NCBI RefSeq assembly: GCF_028389875.1
Contig: NC_084702.1
Location: 66,189,582-66,253,581 of the forward strand
DNA: 64,000 nt
Source of the DNA: Rhea pennata
Taxonomy: Eukaryota > Chordata > Aves > Rheiformes > Rheidae
Direction: 5' to 3'
The notes under the pieces were generated by a model. The model was not told the DNA's origin, ran no database searches, and was given only the letters and a program-made list of their open reading frames with translations. The translations under genes and the position numbers were made by a program. Positions 52,601 through 64,000 of this stretch are shown here, piece by piece; the first letter of the stretch is position 1; each line of letters opens with the position of its first letter.

Positions 52601-55600
52601 CTGTGTGAGCTCCATCTTCTGAACAAACCGTACTAGAATGTGATAAATGAGCACAACAGCTCAGTGGAATGTGTTTAGGCATAAAAGCAGCAGGCTACTG
52701 AGGTAAAGGCTGTCAAACCGAGATTTAAAATAGACCAGAAAAGTAAAACAAAACACAAATACATACTCCCTCTTTTCCCACCTGATTGAATAAATTCTGC
52801 TTGGATTGTCACAAACATAAATTTCAATCACTGCATTCAAGTCACAGCATTTAAGACACTGCATATGGGAGTAGTTTGCAATCTCTTACACTTGGCAAAA
52901 TACTCAGATTCAATGGCAGAAAACACGGAAAAGGACTAGAAACTCTGTGGCTTCCACTATGGCTGCTAAGAAAGTTTGATAGAAAAGTTTGAGAGGAAAG
53001 CGAGTCCTGCCTTAGGGTTCGGTGGAAGGTAAAATGTTACGCTACCACAACCACGCTGCATACGAGTAAAGTCTCTTCCCACCCAGCTTTCGTTTTGTTA
53101 TGACCACGGATTAGCTATGGTCCAACTCTGGCTCAGCTTGAATAAACTGTGCCAACACAGTAGCCAAAACAACAGTGTGGTTTATGGAAAGAATCAGGAA
53201 TGCAGATGTACATCTCTTCTTACATTTGTCTGTAGGTCATCAGCTTGCAGTTTTCCATTTAGTGTAGTTTCAATGCTATATATAATCATTAAAAACAGAA
53301 TACTGTAACTGTTGTTAACAGAAATTAATATTTAGATGGCCTGCAAAACAAAAAAAAAGTCTTAAAGACAACCTAACCTTCTCAGCAGGCCAACTCTTTT
53401 ACAGATCAATTTTCCTCGAGTTATAGTCTGTCTTAGGTATTGTTTGGTTTAGAAGTCCTGCTAACAAAAATCTAACGTTAAAGGGAGCTGGCCACGAGTG
53501 TAGAGCAGCAATTGTTAAATACCAACAGGAACTGAAGTTTATAACCTGAGTATAACCGAGCAGGTTACTCTCACCTTGGGGGAAATCCTGCTGCCGCCAG
53601 AGCCCTAACAGATCTGTGAGAACAGCAGCAGAGCATTACAAGAGTTGCAAAGAAACTTCTCCTACCAGTATGGTGCAGGTAAATTCATAATGATCGTAGA
53701 AAAGAATCAAGCTGACTTGATCACTACGCTAACTTAATCAGTAAATGAAGAAAGAGAATTTTTTTTGCTGAACTCAAGGAAGTATTTCTGGTCGTGGTGA
53801 TTTTAAAAGCTTTATGTAAAATTGTCCGTTATCAGAACTTTTACAATACCTATCAAACTTAGAACAAACTTACACTTTCAATAACATGTTCTAATATGAA
53901 AATCAGTGATAGGGGAAACCTTATGCAACAATATATATCTTCATATGATCAACTCTCAAAGCATACACAATGCGTCATTTGTAGAGCATAACAGAGAAAG
54001 ATGAAAAAGTAGCAGAACTACATCTAAAATTGGAAATAGTTATGAAAAACTGGAGGGTTATTTGCCATAGCTCAAATTTGTACATTGAAAGTGACTGTTC
54101 TGTCAATTAGGATCTGCTCCTGAATCCACTAAGCTCAACAAATGCTGGTGCAATTTACTTCAATAAGAGCAAGATAATTTCTATTACTGGTACTAGGAAG
54201 TTCTGATTCTTTCAAATTGCACAAAATAGACAACATTTGCTGTCAGTGGATGACATTTTTAAGTACAGTCCAGTACTAATATATTAACAGACATCACACA
54301 CATGAGAAGTGGGATGCAGTAGGCAGAGACAACCACAAGGTCACTTCCTAATTAGGTTGCTTCCTAATCTGACTTTTGATCTAGTGCACCCTTGCCATGA
54401 ACGGCCAGTAGCAAAGTTTCAGAACAACTTTTGGGGAAAAAGAAGAAGAATTTCTTTCATATCAGTAATGAGTGAGATCCTTTCACATGATGTCCTCAAC
54501 AGAAAGGAAGTTTAGTGACTCTAAAATAGATACTATATTGCTATGAGACCTGAAGGTAAGACAGTATTTTGCCTATGGAATTAGTCTAAATATTGTAATG
54601 CTTCTTGATAAATACTGGTGCTTTCCTAAGGCTTGCCTAAAACACTAGTGATGTGTTTTAACCACTGCATTAAGACTATTTTAGTGACTGCTACTTAGAG
54701 CAATGATACATCAGCATCCCTGCGTAACATGGGGCTGGGCTCAGAGTTTTGGGGAATGCCAGAAGTAATTTTTAACAACTTTGCAACATAGTTCATGAAC
54801 AAAAAAATCAAAATCCTGTTCTGGAGTTTGATAACACTGAACAACAGAGATGCAATAGACAGTTATTCTCTTTCAGAACAAACTTCCTTTTATCTTTGTG
54901 AGACTGATATGGTGAAAAGGATAAAAGCTTTGCGGAAGCAGATCTGTTCCACAGCACCACAACGCAATCGCTATTCTGTTTTCCCCATGTGCTCTGTGCT
55001 ACTAAACGTCCATAACAACAGAAGACATTGTAGCTTGCAGAAATGCTGTCGATAAGACACACGATGCTGCTCAGGTACACAACAAAATTAACCAGTTAAA
55101 GCTCAGAACTGTGGGAAAAACAGACGCCGCCTGCAGCGCTGCTAGACAGTGCAGGGATTAGCAAGGACGTAGATATGTGCTATGTCCCAAGCTTTTTTGG
55201 CATATGCTTTCATATCCTGCTATATGCTGTGGCAAAATCACATAATTCTGTTATATGCAGGCCAAAAAAACTAGCCTGCCTACGTATAAAGGCAAGTGGA
55301 TAGATGGAGAACACCACATTTGTAAATGAAAGGCAGTTAACGCAACGAACACAACTGCAATTGCTTCTTAATTGATCACATACTTTTAGCTCAAAATGCA
55401 ATTATATTTTCAAGAAAGTATATAAAAATAATAATGAGTAGTGCTTTTATCTTTTACTGTCGTAGTGGTAGACATTCAATATTGCCTCACATTAGCTGGT
55501 AGGGCATATGAGGAAAGCTGCATTCTTACAGGAATGCAAAGGAGGTCCTGTTAGAAAACCGTATGTGCAATAACCAATGATCACAAAAGGTTTTCCATTC

Positions 55601-58600
55601 CCTTCTTAGAGAAAGCAACTTCTATAGTACTAACAACATAACCCCCAACAGTCTTCTTTCTCCTGTGCATCTAGCAGTGACTTCCCATCTGAAGCCCAGT
55701 TCAAAGGTAAGAGCTATTTAATTGCAAACCCACTGCTTTATCGTAATGAAGCACAATAAAGCCACTCAGCTGTGAGAGGACTGGGTTGTCCCACCAGAGC
55801 TTCTCAGACACGGCTGTCACCTTCCTGCTGAAAATGGAGCGCTCAAAACCAGAACTGAGGTTTCTCCGGAAGTGCAAACTGGAGCATATAATCTGGCACT
55901 CACAAATCCCGTTCCAAGCTGACTGGCACAGCTCCCAAGACTCCAACAGGAAGATGGTTGGAGAGTCTGGGGGTAAGACTGTTAGATTATGCATCCTATT
56001 TTGTGAACTGCAGTTTTACAGCTACCTTCATAGAAGCCATGAAAGGGCACATCATGACAGTCTTGGCTAAATCGAACTATTTATTTTCCTTGTTTTGACA
56101 TTAGGCTGTTTCCTACAAAAAAGAAGGGGCAGTTTGACAGTTTTAGAATGAGCATTCACACGATACTGATATTTTGGTTTGACTTCAGGAGAAGGGGTGA
56201 TCCAGTCTTGAGCTCCAGGAGGCCTTCAGAAGCACCCGGTGGATCAGAGAAGCCTGCTGAGGATCCAGCACAAGATCCACACCAGATGCGCATGGCAGAT
56301 GCAATACTAGCAAAGCTGCGTGAGGTGGCAGCAAATAGTTATACAGCACAGTTAGAAAAGCAAACAACAGAAGTGCCAATGTGAGAACAATATGGAGAGT
56401 GTTTGTACAAAACAAAAGTTAAAGCACAGCTAACACACACAGTGGAAGTGGACAGATGAAGTACAAGATAAAGAAGGACAAAGAAATAGGAAAAAAGATG
56501 AAAAATAAGATTATATATTTGGAAAGAGAAGCATGAGAGAACACAAATGGGATGTGTATAAGAAGAAGACAGAGAAGGGCAGCAAAAGACTTGAGGTGAA
56601 AGAAGAAGAAATATAATACTGACAATTTGTAAATGAAATGTTAAGGTGACATAAAGATGCGATCACACTGTCACTCAGTTTAAATAGTGAAGATGACAAT
56701 TACTTGGTCTGATATATAAATATCCTGATACGTGGAGGAGAAATTGCGTATTTCGGGGATCACCAAAAGAGAGAGTGAGTGAGTGAGAGATGGGGGAGCA
56801 AACAAGCAGTGCGAGGACAGTTCAAGTGGCAAGGCAGAGGAAATAAGAAATTAAAGAAAATATTACAATGCACCTCTGTTTAAGGATGTTTCCAGAATGA
56901 TGGCAACTCAACAGAAATACTGCAGTCTCCCTTACAAATCTAACAAGATTTCAGTCCCTAGGTTTAGTAGAATCAATACTCCATAAAAGCAGGGCCACGG
57001 ATTTGCTGGGATCCATTAGACAGACACAGCTGTGTATTATCAATTACCAATGACACTATGTCCCCAAATCTGTATTTCATCATCAAAACAGTGCTTGTTA
57101 TGCACAAGCTCATCCCGACATTTCTTGTTGTTTATTCCCCCTCCACACCCTCGTTACATTCGAATGAAGTAACTCATGAAGATACTGGCCCTCAATCAGT
57201 GCTTGTTCTTGACCTTTAATCATTTTAACTCACACTGCTATTGTGAGACCAGAATTAAATGTAAATTCTTGAACTTGTTGTTGCTTCAAGCTACTCCTGG
57301 CTTCTGCAGATTTTAACCTTTCTTCAAAATAATGACTGCCTGTTGTGTGAAGAATAACGCTTGCATATAATAGTTAGAAAAATCCTACTCTGCATTCTAC
57401 AGAGATTTCAACGAGACCCAGTCTCAACAATCTCCATTTCACAAAATTTGAAGTGTTGTAATTTGGTGCTGCTTTCAGTCATCAGAGAAGGAAAAATGTC
57501 ATTTTTGACTCTATCGGAATGCATTTGGAGGAAACTCCCAGGAGCAATCTTCTTCAGTCCAGAGAGATGTTTCTTGTTACAATCAACACATATCAACTAA
57601 GAACTGGAGAGAGAAAAAGCTTCCAGAGGTTGTTATTAAGAGGATTGTTCATACCCTTCCACATCTGCAACCCCAAAGGGCATTACTGATCTGCCAGTCA
57701 GAGACTCCTCTGAGATGTCCTGCTACAAGATTCACCTCTCACAGCAAGGGGACATTTACAGAAAAAAGATAATGAGTTTTCAGAGCAGTCTGGGGATTTA
57801 GCTGTTGCACTACAATCAAATGTAATGAGAACTGAAACCTAAATACGCTTTGAATATCTGAAGATAGATTCTTCAAATATTTTTTATTCCATGGTGAAAA
57901 ATGCTTGAGTTCATCTTTGCACAGAGACTGAGAAAAAGACAGTGCTTACATGATATTTTCACTTTTTTTTTCCATATCTGGGCCATAATAACTTTCCTTG
58001 GGTCACAGAGAATACTGCATCAATTTGAGTATTTTAGAACTTTCTGGCATAGATTATCTCTCCTGTGCTTTCTGGAGTGTCTGATTTATTGCTGCAGCCA
58101 GGATGTTTATTTATTCAGTAATTCAGAGCTTTATTATTGCAATGAATCATGAGCTATGAGTTACCAACTTCAAGAAAAATCCAATGAAATTTAAAAAACA
58201 AACTACAGAAGAATAAAGTATTTTCTTCTGCTCAGTTTATCATCAGACTTAGCAAGAACCTGAAACTTTTGTATTTTTGCGTTTTTTTATAAAGCATCCT
58301 TTCTTAAATGGTTTTCAAAAAGAAAATGACTGTAACAAATTTTGTCCCCCTACTTATGTAGAGTTATTATAGACTTACTTTTTTTCCCTTTGATAGTATT
58401 TCTAAAGTAATAATCTCTTTTTTCCCCTCTCACTTTTAATGGTCTGAAATGAAGCCAATAATGTCATTTTTCACGTAAAACACCTGCTAAATTAACAAGC
58501 AAGTTTTCCTTTAAGAAAATCCCACCAACAATCAGAGTATCAAGCAGTTCTCAAGAACATGACTAGCCTGGTATGCTTTGGATCCTGGTTGGACTCTTGC

Positions 58601-61600
58601 ATACGAAAGGAAATACATGCAACACATTTAAATTTACAAACATGGAGTATCTGATGTTCTGCTGAAAATAGGAAAATTGCTGAGCTGGATATGTTTTAAC
58701 CTACTGTGAAATTCAGGATGATGTAAATACCAAAAGAGAGAGAAATCATGACGATGACTTTAGGCAGATGGAATTATATTAAGAGTAGAAAAACAAGCCC
58801 CGGAGAAGCAGTGGACATATAACACTAGGATGAACAAAGCACTAGACAACACAAACAGGGAGTATTCATGACTCAGAGGAGAGCTGAACTTAACAGAATA
58901 ATACACATTTTCCTTCAGTTTTCATTTCTGCAATCTGGCTGTGATCCCGAAAGAATTTTCTGATCATCTGCATAGCAAGTGGCCTGAAGTATGCTTCCAG
59001 ATTCATCCTGCATTTAGTGATTCGCATGCACAAGAAACTTGGACAAAACAATCACATTCAAAATCACAGTGGACAGATCTGTGATCTCATTTTTTTCTGA
59101 CAGACTGCCAAAAATCTCATTTTTTTTCTGTCAGACTGCCAAAAATGATTTAAGTTTTACATATCCTCTGCTGAACTTAACTTTCTCTAACATGCACTCC
59201 CTTTTTGTGAGACCTGAGTGGTGTCAGCCTGAGGTTTCACAGCACAGTTAAGTAGGAATTGCAGAGAAAGGTGGTGAGGGTCTGCTCTTCTCAGTGCTTG
59301 AAATACACTTGAACTCATGGTATTAAAGACCAATGGGTTTGTAAGAGGTCAAGTCTGATCACTACAAAAAATGGGTTTTCCCACTTGGCTTGTTTCCCAG
59401 CTTCCCCCAATGTCTTTTCACAAAGGAGCTTTTTCAAATAAACGTAGGAGGAATGCAGAGGGAAGCCCTCATTTTTTTCTTCTGAAAACACAGCCGTTTC
59501 CTCCCTGGTCAAAACAGAGCGCAAACGACCAAGTCACCTAAAGACCAGTCCAAGTATCTAGAATTACAGGTCCCACATTACTCCTCAGCACAACTCCTAG
59601 GACAACTCCACTTCCGACAAAAGCATGGACTTTAAGGGTACTGTGCCAAGGAGGGACTCATTCCCAGTGACGGAGCGACACTGATACAGAAGCAATATGG
59701 CACTCATGATTTATTTAGATTAACAAGAGATTCATGGGCGCTGTCAATAAACATATACCCAAAGATTCTTTAAAACAATCAAACAAACACAAGTCTGCCA
59801 AAAACTGCTCTTACCTATCATCTATAGCAGTCCTTGCTTGTCCTCTCTATCAAGCTTTCCAAAATCCACTTTAGGTCAGTGGGTTCTGGTCAATTATAAT
59901 TATGTGCTTTGTAGGTCGCCCCATTCAAGCTGTCATTCAAACGACAGCACGTAACTCCCTTAAAATGATTATGCCATACGCATTTTTCTGCATTTTGCAG
60001 TAGGAAAACAGGGGAAGAGAGGTTCATTAGGTGAACTCCAGCTGAGCTTGAAAAGTGGAAAGGAAGGACAGTCATCAAAGTCAAAATGATCACTCAGAAA
60101 TTCCTAGCATCCCCGACTTGCTCTATGTCTCAGACACTGTGTTGCCAATCAGTTACATAACTCCATTCACATTCAGGTTTCTAAACACATGTATTATCAT
60201 TAATCATTACTATATCTGGTATAGACTGGCACCAGGTATTACTATGAGATATACCTTGCCTGCCTTCAGCCCCTGTAACTCTGGAAAGCCTTAAGGCAGA
60301 TATTGCAGAATCCGTCACCTCTGACAATGCCCATGTCTCACCTTGCTTCTGGCCCAGCTTTTCTGCTTCTTCTCACTTTTGTCTCATTATCTCTGTGTAT
60401 TCTGTAGGTATCAATAAATGCAACACTTAAGCCAGCGGTCACTCTGTTGACTTTGCTCCACTGCCTTTGCAATGGAAAATATGGCTTACAACAGCCCACA
60501 AACCACTTCGCTGCATTTAGCCAGATTTACGCATTTTGACTATAGTTTCAACAACTATGATCCCATCTACGCTCCTGCACAGTAACAGAGAGAGGTTTCT
60601 ACTCGGGTCTTTGGAATAATGTTATAATTGCACCATTTTCTCAGCTACAATCACAAGCTGTAATTATACATAAGGACCAAAACTACATTTATGACATAAA
60701 TAAAACACATGCGATTAAGTGATTCATTCAGGACCTCTACGGGGAATCAGAAAAACATATAAATGCAGGGAGTTTCATCTTCAAACATAATTTCTTAACA
60801 ATAAGTAGAAATAGTAAGGAAGATGGAAATTGAAGTGAAAGCACCACTGAGTCACAGGATGACAATTTTATTTCAGCAAATGGTTATTTCAGTGAAAACT
60901 CCCTAGTTAATGCTGTTCAATTAACATCAACAGGTGAATTGGATTTATCCAAGTGTAAGAGACAAATGAAACCAAGCCCATATCCAATTTAATTTTGGGT
61001 AGAAAATTATTGTATAATTTCCTTCATACTCTTATTTTTGGCAAGTATGTTCCACATCCCCATTGGTTTGCAGGCTGGTAATTTTTTGATTAAGAAATAC
61101 ATAAGATTTAAAGAGCTCTTAAAAATTATTCATATTTTAATTTTTATTATGTCATTTTTGAAAGATCTTTTGATCTTTTAAAAATTATATTTAGGCAGCT
61201 TTATGGTAAGAAAAGGAACAATCATAGCACTACTAGACTGTACCTTTAATTTCTGCGCATTTACAGCACAGACATATGAACTGTGCCTTCAGACGTACTA
61301 TCCGTGTATATAAACATCCATTTTTGTTTCTAGAACAGTAAGTTTATTTGTAAATCTAAACTCCTGTATTTATGAAGTCCATGTTTTCCTCATGATACTG
61401 AAAGTGGAGTTTGCCCTGGTACAAACCGTCAGGTCCTAATCCCTGCTGATTTTTATCAACTGTAATTCTTTTCATTGCTCACAGAAGTCCAAGAGTCCCA
61501 GCTGCAACACAGAAACAGCTTGGGAGATTTTGCCAGCTGTGATTTTTCTTAGCCATGTAGATTAAGAAATTTGTATGGATTTATTGATATAATTTAAGAA

Positions 61601-64000
61601 AATACAGAGACTGTATGGTAAGACTAGAATTAGAAAATGCAAAAAAAGCAGATGCGAACACCTGATTTTAAGCAGCTAAATGCTTTTTCTTCAGCAACAA
61701 GAGAGAACTTGTAAAAAATGTTACCCTTTTATTTAGATCTAATCATTGATTATCATACTGTCTCAGTTTATTTAAGGAAATGCTAAATCTTGATGGCCAG
61801 CCAATACAAATTTGGGAAAGTGAGATGATTATACAGTGGCCTTGAGATTTACCTTGAGATTTATAGTGCTGAACCCCTAATCTAACCTTTAAATACGCCT
61901 GTATTTTCAGTCACTAAAGATGTTATGCGAGTTAAACGCAGCTGAGAATAAGTAGGTGGAAACAGGCAGGAAAAAAAAAGGAAGAAGAAGAACAACAAAA
62001 AAAGCATCCGGAAAGAAAACAAAGCCATGAACTGTAAGCCATGAAGACACCTATACCTGAAAGCTGCCTGCTTTTAAACTCTTATCACAGAAAGCAACTG
62101 CTGCAAAGATACTAAAAATGAAGCTAAATTTTTTGATTGTGTATATACCAGTGAGATTTCCTTATGAGTGGTGCTGGCAGACCTGCCTGTAAATGGCAGA
62201 CGGGCAATGGGCAGCAGCGATTTCCCGGGGCCGCAAGAACTGAGAGATACAGTCGCACTGGGACCGAGAACCGTGTGCTGCGGGTTCAGTCAGTGCCACT
62301 CAGCAACAGTGAGACGCGAGAGTTACCAGCAAACTGAAATGCTAGACTGGCAACTTACGTAAAGTTTGCATAAAATTTAGCCAGAAATTACTCTTTTTTT
62401 TCCTGCTTAACATGTCTGTTTTAAAAACTTGCCTCATTTCTCATCACATGTTTTAGCGAGAAAAAAATATTTTGATTTTTTCCAGGGCAAACGCATCGGC
62501 TCTCCGTTTGAGCGCCTCCCCCTGTTTGCTGGTGACTGAGCGGAGATCCGGTGCGGCTCGGTGCCCAGCTGATGCCAAGTGCAGGAGTTCAAGGTTGTTT
62601 CGGAGCCTGGACAGCGAGAGGCAGCTTCACAGCGTGCACGCGAGCACCCACGCAAAACGAACGGAGCCGTGGAGGCCAGCTGTGCCCACCACCTTGCTCG
62701 GTGAAATGAACACTTGACCCGAGTGTTTGACTGATCGTGAGAGAGGCCAGAAGCTACAGCAGGAGACAAATTGAATGTTTCTAAGAAAGAAAATAAGATT
62801 TCAGCAGTATACACCCGATCTGCGAACAGAAGAGTCCGTGCTACAGGCACAGACAGACACATGTGGTTGTTGAACTGAACTATATTGCACCAATTCTTTT
62901 GTATTACAGACACATGTAACATTTATACCAGGTTTCAAAGAAGTCAGAAAGTAAAAATTACACCTACCGGCATTTGTCGTAAGAATCAGCTAGGCTGAAT
63001 AAGATGTATAATAACAGATAAAAAAAATTAATCAGAAACAAATTCTGTTCTTTTCAACAGATCCAATCCTTGTGATTCCGAGTATCTACAAAAATTTTTT
63101 TTTAGTGAAAACAGATAGAGAAAAAATTTTTCTGTGGAAGCTTGACATTCAAGAAACACAAGGGATAAGCAAAAGCTAAGACAAAAGACTGGAAGATCTC
63201 AAAAGGCTCCCGACAGAGGAAAAAGAGTAAATGGTAAAAAAATCCTAAACAAAGTAGAGTATGTTGAGACTTATTTGCACCTACTGGAATGTCTGGGAAG
63301 GCAATTCATCAGTAAGAGCCTGTAGTATTTGCATTTCATCATTTACTTTGAGATCAGAACTATCCTGAACAGTCTGATGAGTTTACATCGGCAGCTAATG
63401 TTTAACTTTGTAGACAGTAAAAAACCCCATTATCTCCTACAGCATTTGCAGTAAAGAATCTACCATAAGAACAGCACTATTTCTACTAAAAACCACTTTC
63501 TTAGGAGATGTTCATTAGTGCTGAACACCAGTGACAGTGTTGGACTGACCTCAGACTATCTGAAAGCTTCATTCAGCATTTCAAGCTTGTATGCTTATTT
63601 GCATCTCTAGAGACATAGTTTTTTTTAAACTTGCAATCCCGCTGGCTTTAGCAAGGTAAATATTACATTATTAAGAACAGAATATGATCTATGGTCTGCA
63701 AATCTGAGTAGGAAGTCTCTGAACAAGCCCTCTCACGGGATCTTCAGCACCATTGTTTTATTGCCAAGCTAAAAGTAACACTAGAACAGTCTCATAATGG
63801 TTTTTCCCCTTCTCTATCTAAAGTTTTTGCTTAAACTGTAAATTAATGGTAAATTCCTCCCAGCATTCCACTGTTTCTCACTGATTCTTTATTAAGAAGG
63901 GACTGATTGATCCCAAGGTACCATGAAGAAATCTCTTGTATGTGAATCCCATAGTTTGTAACTTCAAGCAACTAACAAAGATCTGCTTCTTCAGCTGGTG
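49671..64000 (-). other. GHR: GHR 5' intron (start beyond window)
   Basis: Sequence upstream of exon 4. I searched by eye for a minus-strand exon with ATG, a hydrophobic signal peptide and a donor in phase 1 and found none, so exon 2 probably lies further right. The stretch holds a 30-bp tandem duplication (59084-59144), an unexplained spliced-looking + strand frame (56186-56384), a purine-rich tract (about 56400-56850) and a CpG-richer block (about 62170-62720). Confidence 0.65.
59084..59144. repeat. 30-bp tandem duplication
   Basis: Two near-identical copies beginning ATCTCATTTTTTTCTG and ending CAGACTGCCAAAA, at 59084-59113 and 59114-59144. The second has one extra T and one substitution. 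Confidence 0.9.

Noticed and set aside
52377-52682. 101-codon minus-strand frame ending at a donor-like AAG/GTAATT (about 52431), considered as the missing GHR exon 2
   Set aside because: In the phase needed to join exon 4 there is a stop and no ATG or signal peptide close by. In its own frame it resembles nothing known.
56990-57030. Minus-strand ATG GAT start within GGGATCCATTAG as a GHR signal peptide
   Set aside because: The frame runs MDPSKSVALLLWSIDS and stops soon after. It has no donor in the required phase and does not resemble the avian GHR signal peptide.
62434-62922. 162-codon minus-strand frame, the longest without a gene assignment
   Set aside because: No recognisable domain, heterogeneous composition, and it crosses a CpG-richer block that explains its length.

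Overview
The window is vertebrate and almost certainly avian nuclear DNA. It has AT-rich introns, single-exon coding islands with canonical splice sites, and CR1 LINE fragments of the bird/reptile type. Three genes are recognisable by their translated exons: SELENOP (selenoprotein P, + strand, 3' end only), CCDC152 (- strand, complete coding sequence) and GHR (growth hormone receptor, - strand, exons 4 to 10 in mammalian numbering). This is the conserved SELENOP-CCDC152-GHR neighbourhood, which lies on the Z chromosome in birds (known from other birds, not shown by this sequence). The GHR protein resembles the chicken receptor closely but not exactly, so a bird other than chicken is likely.

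Layout. 1-435 is the last SELENOP intron. 436-1050 is the terminal SELENOP coding exon, read through thirteen in-frame TGA (Sec) codons to TAA, followed by a 3'UTR with a SECIS candidate (about 1367-1435) and a poly(A) signal at 2099-2104. CCDC152 runs the other way, tail to tail, with eight coding exons from 20059 down to 2215 that splice in frame to a 255-residue coiled-coil protein. A CpG island at about 21930-22300 is its likely promoter. 22300-34100 is intergenic with no recognisable gene; it holds CR1 scraps, a perfect 25-bp inverted repeat and an 18-bp palindrome. GHR occupies 34589-49670: exon 10 (intracellular domain), 9 (box 1), 8 (transmembrane), 7 to 4 (hormone-binding ectodomain). 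49671-64000 appears to be the 5' GHR intron; I did not find the signal-peptide exon.

How the genes relate. SELENOP carries selenium in plasma and depends on recoding of UGA, so its coding exon is invisible to ordinary ORF callers. CCDC152 converges on it and may overlap its 3'UTR if its own poly(A) signal at 2001-2006 is used. GHR is an independent cytokine receptor in the same orientation as CCDC152. The most distinctive biology here is the Sec-dense SELENOP tail with its repeated Sec-Gln-Sec/Cys-Arg module. I found no wholly new system.
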